Source of the DNA: Balneolaceae bacterium
GTDB taxonomy: Bacteria; Bacteroidota; Rhodothermia; Balneolales; Balneolaceae
Assembly (NCBI GenBank): GCA_021767245.1
Contig: JAASTO010000068.1
Coordinates: forward strand, 1-12,015
Direction of reading: 5' to 3'
DNA length: 12,015 nt
Shown: positions 7,238 through 12,015 of the stretch, piece by piece
Position numbering within the stretch: the stretch's first letter is position 1
Layout: each line of letters opens with the position of its first letter
The notes under the pieces: model-generated
The model's database searches: none
What the model saw: only the letters and a program-made list of their open reading frames with translations
What the model was told of the DNA's origin: nothing
Program-made: the position numbers and the translations under genes

Positions 7238-8374
7238 TTAATTTTCAAGTAGATCATACTTCTTCATAATGCCGAGAACCTGATCAATAGGAAGGGCTTT
7301 TTGGGTATGCCCACGATCACCTGTCACAGTGGTGGCCATAAATAAAGAATTTAAAATAGCTTCTTCGGTAGCCTCAACGGCTGCAAGGAATAGCGGGGTT
7401 GTATCAGAGTTATTCAGCTCCGTATAATTTTGGGTTGAACCAGTATCTTCTGATTCTATCCTGACATCTTTATTGGTAGAAAAAGCAATCACATAATCAC
7501 CGCTTCCATTTGAGGCAAATCCACCTACCCGTGCAATTCCCATAAAAGCCCGTTTGGCCAATCGTTCAAGGTTTCGGGAAAGGAGAGGCGCATCCGTTGC
7601 GATCACGATCATGATCGAGCCGTCCACATCATAAGGGACTTCGCTGGACAGATAGTGATTGTTAAGTTCTTCCCCGACCGGTGCTCCATCTATGGTTAAG
7701 ACACCACCAAAATTGGACTGTACTAAAACACCGACGGTGTATCCTCCCAGTTTTTCAGGGAGTATTCGGGATGCGGTGCCGATCCCTCCTTTAAAACCCA
7801 GGGCTGAGGTTCCGGTTCCGGCCCCCACGCTTCCTTCTTCAACAGGTCCGGTTTTGGCATTATCTATAGCTTCAAAAACATGGTTCATGGTCACATGCCG
7901 TCCGCGGATGTCATTTAACCAACCATCATTGGTTTCTCCTACCACCGGATTGACAGACCGTACATTTTCATTGCCTGGTTGACGCAGTATGTAGTCGGTG
8001 ATGCCATTAGCTACCGTATGAATACTCAGTGTGTTGGTCAGCCCAATAGGTGTTTCGATCTCGCCCAGTTCCTGAACCTGAGTGAATCCCAAAGCCTTCC
8101 CAAACCCATTACCCACGTAAACTGCTGCCGGTACGCGTAACCTGAAGAGGTCTCCATCATGTGGCAAGATCATGGTTACACCGGTGCGGATATCCTCACC
8201 TTCAATGATCGTCCGGTGCCCAACCTTAACCCCTTCAACATCCGTGATGGTATTCAGGGTACCGGGCATCAATATTCCCGTTTTAATACCAAGATCTCTT
8301 GCACGTTGCCTCTCCTGAGATTGCGCAGATTGGAGCGATAGGACAGCGGTTAGAAAAAGGATCAAGTATCGCAT
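7238..8374 (-). CDS. Secreted P1 family peptidase (DmpA/BapA-type L-aminopeptidase/D-esterase)
   Basis: This is an N-terminal-nucleophile hydrolase of MEROPS family S58/P1. Members release N-terminal residues, including D- or beta-amino acids, from small peptides and amides; the substrate here is unknown. With the ATG at 8374 the 378-residue precursor begins with a signal peptide (MRYLILFLTAVLSLQSAQSQ, cleavage probably near residue 18-20), so it is likely exported. The family core starts at about residue 27 (DLGIKTGILMPGTLNTITDV). Other conserved parts are GSVGAGTGTSALGFKGG (181-197), QSNFG with N221, and the autoprocessing junction G252|S253 in DGSIMIVIATDAPL, where Ser253 would become the nucleophile of the beta chain. 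An upstream start at 8440 is unlikely: it would bury the signal peptide and overlap the divergent transposase. The gene seems single, separated from mraZ by 352 bp. Confidence 0.9.
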   Translation of the reverse strand: MRYLILFLTAVLSLQSAQSQERQRARDLGIKTGILMPGTLNTITDVEGVKVGHRTIIEGEDIRTGVTMILPHDGDLFRLRVPAAVYVGNGFGKALGFTQVQELGEIETPIGLTNTLSIHTVANGITDYILRQPGNENVRSVNPVVGETNDGWLNDIRGRHVTMNHVFEAIDNAKTGPVEEGSVGAGTGTSALGFKGGIGTASRILPEKLGGYTVGVLVQSNFGGVLTIDGAPVGEELNNHYLSSEVPYDVDGSIMIVIATDAPLLSRNLERLAKRAFMGIARVGGFASNGSGDYVIAFSTNKDVRIESEDTGSTQNYTELNNSDTTPLFLAAVEATEEAILNSLFMATTVTGDRGHTQKALPIDQVLGIMKKYDLLEN

Positions 8375-8434
8375 TGAATTGTGGTTTTTTGGAAATCTGT
8401 TATTTTGAAAGAAGGTCGTACCAATGAAACAGAT

Positions 8435-9217
8435 ATGCAAAAGAAGAGATATAAAAAATATAGGTCAGAAACTGTTCGATTGAGGTCGTGGGATTATGGA
8501 TGGAATGGCGTTTATTTTGTAACGATATGTGCAGATAAACGAGTGTGTTTTTTTGGTGAGGTTGTTGGTTCGAATATTGATGATCATTTAGACACCGTAG
8601 TGACGCAAAATCTTGCGTCACTACGGTCGAATTCGAAGGATAAGATCGGTTCAAATCCAGATGCCAAAATGCATTTGTCCAAAATTGGGTCAATTGCACA
8701 AACCTGCTGGCTGGAGATACCGGATCATTTCCCGTTTGTCAAATTAGGTGAATTTATTGTGATGCCAAATCATGTCCATGGAATAATTATTATTGACAAG
8801 GATAATGATGCCCGTGATAAGGTAGGATCACAAAATATTGTATCCCAACGAACGGGCAAGCAAAAACCCTTGAATAAATTTGGACCTCAATCCAAAAACC
8901 TGCCATCAATAATTCGTGGGTTTAAAATTGGGGTAACCAAATCTGCCAGGAAAATTGATCCTGAGTTTAAATGGCAGCCCAAATATTATGATCATATTGT
9001 TCGAGACAAAGAATCTTATAACCGCATCTCAGAATATATTCGCAATAACCCTTCTAAATGGGTCAATGACAAATACTACCAAAAAAGGTCTTCAAAATTT
9101 CAAGTATTTCATTTTGAATTCTCCCTAAACCAACCCTCCTATATCAATGATGTCCCCCAAAACGCCTGCGGCTGTAACCTCTTTTCCGGCGCCCGGTCCC
9201 TGTATCACAATAGGTGA
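8435..9217 (+). CDS. REP-associated tyrosine transposase (RAYT, Y1/HUH family) with in-frame palindromes and a read-through tail
   Basis: RAYTs are IS200/IS605-related single-strand nucleases that bind and cut REP-like palindromes; they are usually single-copy and domesticated. The product (260 residues from ATG 8435) opens with a basic segment and DYGWNGVYFVTICADKR. It carries the metal-binding HUH motif H113-V-H115 in MPNHVHGIIII. After YYDHIVRD comes the C-terminal helix RISEYIRNNPSKW, which holds the candidate catalytic tyrosine (Y201; Y195 nearby). Family members are usually nearer 180-230 residues. The extra length comes from a palindrome-coded insert at about residues 53-64, a second related insert at about 128-139, and about 30 residues (231-260) that run antisense into hom. 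The frame is open further upstream to 8381, but that start would overlap the divergent peptidase start region; a GAAGG stretch precedes the chosen ATG by 19 nt. Activity is uncertain. Confidence 0.85.
   Translation: MQKKRYKKYRSETVRLRSWDYGWNGVYFVTICADKRVCFFGEVVGSNIDDHLDTVVTQNLASLRSNSKDKIGSNPDAKMHLSKIGSIAQTCWLEIPDHFPFVKLGEFIVMPNHVHGIIIIDKDNDARDKVGSQNIVSQRTGKQKPLNKFGPQSKNLPSIIRGFKIGVTKSARKIDPEFKWQPKYYDHIVRDKESYNRISEYIRNNPSKWVNDKYYQKRSSKFQVFHFEFSLNQPSYINDVPQNACGCNLFSGARSLYHNR
8594..8627. repeat. Perfect 15-bp inverted repeat (REP-like palindrome) inside the RAYT gene
   Basis: The left arm 8594-8608 (ACCGTAGTGACGCAA) and right arm 8613-8627 are exact reverse complements around a 4-nt AATC loop. 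As RNA or single-stranded DNA this makes a very stable hairpin. It lies in frame and codes for TVVTQNLASLR. Because the element is a palindrome, the opposite strand reads almost the same peptide. GTAGNGACGCAA/TTGCGTC palindromes resemble dispersed repeats I recall from Bacteroidota and cyanobacterial genomes, so this is probably one member of a genomic family. The RAYT that contains it is a natural candidate for its mobiliser. Confidence 0.9.
8809..8858. repeat. Second, diverged palindrome copy in the RAYT gene, same codon phase
   Basis: Bases 8822-8851 align without gaps to 8597-8626 of the first palindrome with 20 of 30 identities, in the same reading phase, coding VGSQNIVSQR beside VVTQNLASLR. 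The copy still pairs: GGAT-C-ACAA (8825-8833) against TTGTATCC (8838-8845) around an AATA loop, with one bulged C. Just outside, TGCCCGT (8809-8815) and ACGGGCA (8852-8858) form a further perfect 7-bp stem. It falls directly after the HUH motif strand, a surface-loop position. Whether it is a decayed copy or an independent element is an inference. Confidence 0.55.
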
Positions 9218-10213
9218 GTCGCTATATCTGCGCGTATAGATCTGTATCAGGTTGTCGGTGCCTTTTAAATGGGATAGGGGAGAATCGGCCTTCACTTCAC
9301 TGACACCGACTGAAATACCATCCGGGGTAAATTCTCCCACATATCGTAACTTCTTATTGTTGACCAAGGCCTGAGCGTTACGGCTTTTCCAATGGGAATC
9401 ATAATCAGGTAATTTTTGAAGAAATTCATCGGTTGACAGTGATACCAGTTTTTCAGGAACCAGCGAATCAACCCGGATCTGTTCTCTATCAAATTCAAAA
9501 CCACTTATTCGGGCAAGAATGAGAAACTTGCGTGCTACATCCTCTCCTGAGAGGTCATCGCGTGGATCAGGCTCTGAGTAGCCATTAGTTTTAGCATTTT
9601 GAACCGACTGACTGAAAGATACTCCCGCCTCCAGCTGATTAAATAAATAGGTCATGGTACCTGAAACGACCCCTGCTATTTTTGTAATCTCATCCCCGCT
9701 GTTCAGAAGGGTTTTGATGGTGCTTACTACAGGAAGTCCGGCGCCAACCGCGGTCTCGTACCGGTAGTGCGAATTATGTTCGATACAGATCTTATCGAGT
9801 GCATCAAAGTATTCCTGTTCAAAGGTGTTTGCCAGTTTACTGGGTGTGGCTATATGAATACCATGTTGCAGTAGGTCATGGTAAACCCGGGCGACATTTT
9901 CACTCCCGGTGGCATCCACAAACACCAGGTCGTGGTCGGCTTTGTCCAGTATTTTTTTGGGGATGGAGTCCCAATCAGTTTTTGCTCCGCAACAGATATT
10001 TGTTGGGTCATTGAGTTGTTCTGCATCCGGTTCCCAGCAAGTGAATCGGCTATTGCAAAATCCTACGATCTCGAGATCATATCGGGGATGCTCTAAATCC
10101 CTGATCTGCTCAAGCAGGGTTCCGCCTACGGCGCCGATTCCGGCCAGAAATATGGAAAGTTTTTTCTTATCCGGTTTTGTTTCAGGTTGGGTTTTTTTTA
10201 ATGCAAGTGTCAT
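9125..10213 (-). CDS. hom: Homoserine dehydrogenase (ThrA/MetL-type catalytic domain, stand-alone)
   Basis: This cytoplasmic enzyme reduces aspartate semialdehyde to homoserine with NAD(P)H, the branch point to threonine and methionine. The 362-residue product begins with a ~17-residue basic lead and then the nucleotide-binding loop G-I-G-A-V-G (25-30 within FLAGIGAVGGTLLEQI). The catalytic region reads YETAVGAGLPV (152-162), GVVSGTMTYLFNQL (181-194) and PDPRDDLSGEDVARK (215-229), with D225 and K229 matching the Asp/Lys pair of characterised enzymes. It ends in GAGKEVTAAGVLGDI. The sequence resembles the homoserine dehydrogenase half of bifunctional ThrA, but there is no aspartokinase half and no ACT domain, so direct threonine feedback is not apparent. 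The start overlaps the metX stop (ATGA, 10210-10213). Its last 93 bp are overlapped in antisense by the transposase frame. Confidence 0.95.
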   Translation of the reverse strand: MTLALKKTQPETKPDKKKLSIFLAGIGAVGGTLLEQIRDLEHPRYDLEIVGFCNSRFTCWEPDAEQLNDPTNICCGAKTDWDSIPKKILDKADHDLVFVDATGSENVARVYHDLLQHGIHIATPSKLANTFEQEYFDALDKICIEHNSHYRYETAVGAGLPVVSTIKTLLNSGDEITKIAGVVSGTMTYLFNQLEAGVSFSQSVQNAKTNGYSEPDPRDDLSGEDVARKFLILARISGFEFDREQIRVDSLVPEKLVSLSTDEFLQKLPDYDSHWKSRNAQALVNNKKLRYVGEFTPDGISVGVSEVKADSPLSHLKGTDNLIQIYTRRYSDSPIVIQGPGAGKEVTAAGVLGDIIDIGGLV

Positions 10214-11259
10214 GATGAATGAGATTTTTTAAGTGAGTGAAAAAAGGGTTTTAGTTGCGCGTTAAGCTTCTCGAACTCGATCAGAAAGGCATCATGCCCA
10301 TAGGGTGAGCTTAATTCAGCAAGGGTGCTGTTCGGCAATAAATCGGCCAGTTCTCTCTGTTCATGAATGGGATAAAGTTGATCACTGTCAAAGCCGACCA
10401 CTAAAACAGGAGTCTTTAAATTGCCAAGGACCTCTTTAAAGGTTCCCCGGCCTCTGGAAACATCATGCGAATCCATAGCCTTTGATAAGATCACATAAGT
10501 ATTGGCATCAAATCGATTTGCCAGCTTCTTTCCCTGATAGTGCAGATAAGATTCCACCTGAAAGATCTGTTTCTCGGGATGAATCCTGCGCGAGAATTTT
10601 TCCTCATAGTTTTCAGGGGTACGATAGGTGATCATAGCCATAGCTCTGGCAGCCTCGATCCCTTTGGTAGGAGGATCCTGGGTATCGTAATAACCATGTT
10701 TCCATTTTTGATCAGCACGGATGGCCATCCGCTGTGCCTCACTGATACCAATAGCCCATGGAGAATGAGTTTTCCCCATTACAAAAAGAGCGGCTGATCT
10801 AACTCTGTCATCCATAAGGGCAAACTCAAGGGCTGTCATACCCCCCATGGATCCTCCTAACACCAGCTCAATACCCTGAATATTCCATTCATTAAGTAAA
10901 AGCTGATGAAAAGTTACGATATCCCGGATGGTGATGGGAGGGAAGTCTGCCTGCCAGGGGTTACCTGTATTAGGGTTGATGGAAGTGGGACCTGTGGAAC
11001 CATAACAACTTCCCGGAACATTGACGCAAAGAATAAAATGCTCCTCAGGGTCGAGGATACCGTCTTGATCAAATAAACCGCCAAACCATTCGTCGGCTGC
11101 TGCATGTCCGGTTAAGGCATGGCAGATAAGGATCACATTGTCTCGTTTTTCATTGAGTGTTCCCCAGCTTTTCCATGCAATATCTACTGAAGAGAAAGTA
11201 TGACCTGATTCTGTAGTCCAGTTTTTCTGTAATGTTGTGACTGTTATTCCTTTGTTCAT
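10210..11259 (-). CDS. metX: Homoserine O-acetyltransferase (MetX family)
   Basis: This alpha/beta-hydrolase-fold enzyme acylates homoserine (usually with acetyl-CoA), activating it for sulfhydrylation in methionine synthesis. The 349-residue product shows NVPGSCYGSTGP (80-91), a MetX hallmark. The nucleophile elbow GGSMGGM has Ser137, and the other triad members are probably Asp293 in GFDSDQLYP and His322 in YGHDAF. The neighbouring sulfhydrylase supports acetyl as donor, but some MetX-family members use succinyl-CoA and I cannot separate them by eye. The frame extends upstream to a TTG at 11280, but ATG at 11259 gives the normal N-terminus; no clear Shine-Dalgarno precedes it, which is common in Bacteroidota. 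hom follows with a 4-bp overlap, so homoserine production and use are coupled. A structured leader and a terminator separate it from metY. Confidence 0.95.
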   Translation of the reverse strand: MNKGITVTTLQKNWTTESGHTFSSVDIAWKSWGTLNEKRDNVILICHALTGHAAADEWFGGLFDQDGILDPEEHFILCVNVPGSCYGSTGPTSINPNTGNPWQADFPPITIRDIVTFHQLLLNEWNIQGIELVLGGSMGGMTALEFALMDDRVRSAALFVMGKTHSPWAIGISEAQRMAIRADQKWKHGYYDTQDPPTKGIEAARAMAMITYRTPENYEEKFSRRIHPEKQIFQVESYLHYQGKKLANRFDANTYVILSKAMDSHDVSRGRGTFKEVLGNLKTPVLVVGFDSDQLYPIHEQRELADLLPNSTLAELSSPYGHDAFLIEFEKLNAQLKPFFHSLKKSHSS

Positions 11260-11376
11260 ATAGATTCTGATAGTGAGCAACCTCGAAGTGTCCGATAAGA
11301 TCTACGAGCATTGCGTATATAGGTAATAAATTTAAAGCCGAACGCTGCGAGGACCGTTGGATGCTCGCAGGTTCTC
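11260..11376 (-). other. Candidate structured 5' leader of metX
   Basis: After the metY terminator the minus strand has a 7-bp stem CTGCGAG/CTCGCAG (11370-11364 with 11351-11345), whose 12-nt interior can pair CC with GG around AAC. Two further pairings compete with it. GCGAGCA (11368-11362) can pair with TGCTCGT (11310-11304), and CCTCG (11352-11348) with CGAGG (11285-11281) close to the metX start. Mutually exclusive stems ahead of a methionine gene suggest an attenuator or riboswitch. I could not match the SAM-I, SAM-II or SAH consensus, so this is a structural observation only. Confidence 0.3.
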
Positions 11377-11389
11377 CTGAGGATTGTTT

Positions 11390-11423
11390 GATAAAAGCGG
11401 ATATGGATTTCCACCATATCCGC
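11390..11423 (-). terminator. Intrinsic terminator after metY
   Basis: On the minus strand a perfect 10-bp stem GCGGATATGG/CCATATCCGC (11423-11414 and 11406-11397) with a 7-nt loop is followed by TTTTATC. It starts about 20 nt after the metY stop. The T-rich run is on the minus-strand side only, so it serves metY. It implies that metX is transcribed either by partial read-through or from its own promoter in the leader. Confidence 0.85.
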
Positions 11424-11443
11424 AATGGAGTACAATGTTTGTA

Positions 11444-12015
11444 TCAAGCAGGTACATGTAATTTGGCAAAGGCCTTTTCAAAATCTTCGATGATATCATC
11501 GATATGCTCTATGCCAACCGATACACGGATAAGGTCACCCTTTACGCCACTGGCTTTCTGTTCAACCTCATTGAGTTGCTGGTGCGTGGTTGAGGCCGGA
11601 TGGATGACAAGCGTTTTGGCATCCCCGATGTTAGCCACATGACTTGATAACTCTGTATTCTCAATGAACTCACGTGCAGCATCATAGCCTCCTTTTACAC
11701 CAAAAGTGAAAACAGACCCAAACTGCCCGTTTCTCAGATATTGTTTTGCCCTTTCGTGATGATCATGGTCAGGCAGTCCGGTATAACTGATCCAGTCCAC
11801 AGCTTCATGATCCTTGAGCCAGTTCGCAAGTTTCCGGGCGTTTTCATTATGACGTTCCACTCTTAGCGACAATGTTTCCAACCCTTGTAACAACAAAAAA
11901 CTGTTGAACGGTGATTGGGATGGTCCGAAGTCACGGAGGCCTTCAACCCGCGCCCGAATAGCGAAGGCAATATTCCCAAACGGACCGTCTTCCCCGAATA
12001 CTTCCCAGAAGTTTA
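11444..12015 (-). CDS. metY: O-acetylhomoserine sulfhydrylase MetY (3' part, cut by window edge)
   Basis: This PLP-dependent enzyme of the Cys/Met metabolism family joins O-acetylhomoserine and sulfide to give homocysteine. The last ~190 codons are present. From the window edge the frame reads NFWEVFGEDGPFGNIAFAIR and then GLRDFGPSQSPFNSFLLLQG, a segment typical of OAH sulfhydrylases. It continues with LETLSLRVERHNENA and ends in the conserved DAKTLVIHPASTTHQQL and RVSVGIEHIDDI blocks. The PLP-binding lysine lies upstream, outside the window. The open frame continues past the TTG at 11896 to the edge, so any shorter start is an artefact. The gene is followed by a strong terminator and then metX and hom, the compact sulfhydrylation route common in Bacteroidota. 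The closest alternative, cystathionine gamma-synthase, is less likely given the SPFN and THQQL segments and the metX neighbour. Confidence 0.93.
   Translation of the reverse strand, partial: NFWEVFGEDGPFGNIAFAIRARVEGLRDFGPSQSPFNSFLLLQGLETLSLRVERHNENARKLANWLKDHEAVDWISYTGLPDHDHHERAKQYLRNGQFGSVFTFGVKGGYDAAREFIENTELSSHVANIGDAKTLVIHPASTTHQQLNEVEQKASGVKGDLIRVSVGIEHIDDIIEDFEKAFAKLHVPA

Noticed and set aside
8375..8440. Longer start for the P1 peptidase at 8440
   Set aside because: The start at 8374 puts a normal signal peptide at the N-terminus; the longer form would bury it and overlap the divergent transposase start.
8628..8635. CGAATTCG palindrome just after the RAYT hairpin
   Set aside because: Eight bases is too short to mean more than chance and it does not extend the 15-bp stem.
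8400..8699. Minus-strand 99-codon open frame opposite the transposase
   Set aside because: It is a shadow of the RAYT gene; its one notable peptide arises because the DNA beneath is a palindrome.
11260..11280. Seven-residue N-terminal extension of metX from TTG 11280
   Set aside because: ATG at 11259 gives a normal MetX N-terminus and the extension adds nothing conserved.
11260..11443. SAM-I, SAM-II or SAH riboswitch between metY and metX
   Set aside because: I compared the leader by eye with the remembered consensus cores and found no match; kept only as an unassigned structured leader.
11150..11447. Two small minus-strand frames (91 and 63 codons) spanning the metY-metX spacer
   Set aside because: They run through the terminator hairpin into metX in another frame and show no domain-like sequence.

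Overview
The window comes from a bacterium of the Bacteroidota/Balneolota (FCB) type. This is inferred from gene order and protein style, not from a marker gene. The division and cell-wall (dcw) order mraZ-rsmH-ftsL-ftsI-murE-mraY-murD, with no murF between murE and mraY, is the usual order in that group. So is a short diverged FtsL and a division transpeptidase carrying PASTA domains. Base composition is moderate (roughly mid-40s % G+C by eye) and looks even across the window.

Region 1 (1-7237, minus strand) is the start of the dcw cluster. A promoter with a perfect TTGACA box and three MraZ boxes spaced exactly 10 bp apart lie upstream of mraZ. Next come rsmH, ftsL, the PASTA-bearing transpeptidase ftsI, murE, mraY and the first third of murD, which runs off the left edge. 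The genes are packed with gaps of at most 6 nt or overlaps of 1-4 nt. ftsI and murE share one reading frame and are separated only by a TAA followed directly by a TTG start. Together they make the mDAP-containing muropeptide precursor, carry it onto the lipid carrier and crosslink septal peptidoglycan. The first gene encodes the likely autoregulator.

Region 2 (7238-9217) is accessory. It holds a secreted DmpA/BapA-type P1 peptidase on the minus strand and a divergent REP-associated tyrosine transposase (RAYT, HUH/Y1 family) on the plus strand. The transposase is the most interesting item here. Its own reading frame contains a perfect 15+4+15 bp palindrome and, 225 bp downstream, a diverged second copy in the same codon phase that can still fold. 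Its 3' end runs 93 bp into the antisense strand of the neighbouring hom gene.

Region 3 (9125-12015, minus strand) is a methionine/threonine branch operon: metY (O-acetylhomoserine sulfhydrylase, 3' part only), then metX (homoserine O-acyltransferase), then hom (homoserine dehydrogenase). metX and hom overlap by ATGA. Between metY and metX lie a clear intrinsic terminator and a leader with a hairpin and competing alternative pairings that match no riboswitch I could recognise.

I found no rRNA, tRNA, CRISPR array, prophage or defence system. The best candidate for something under-described is the pair of in-frame palindromes inside the RAYT gene.
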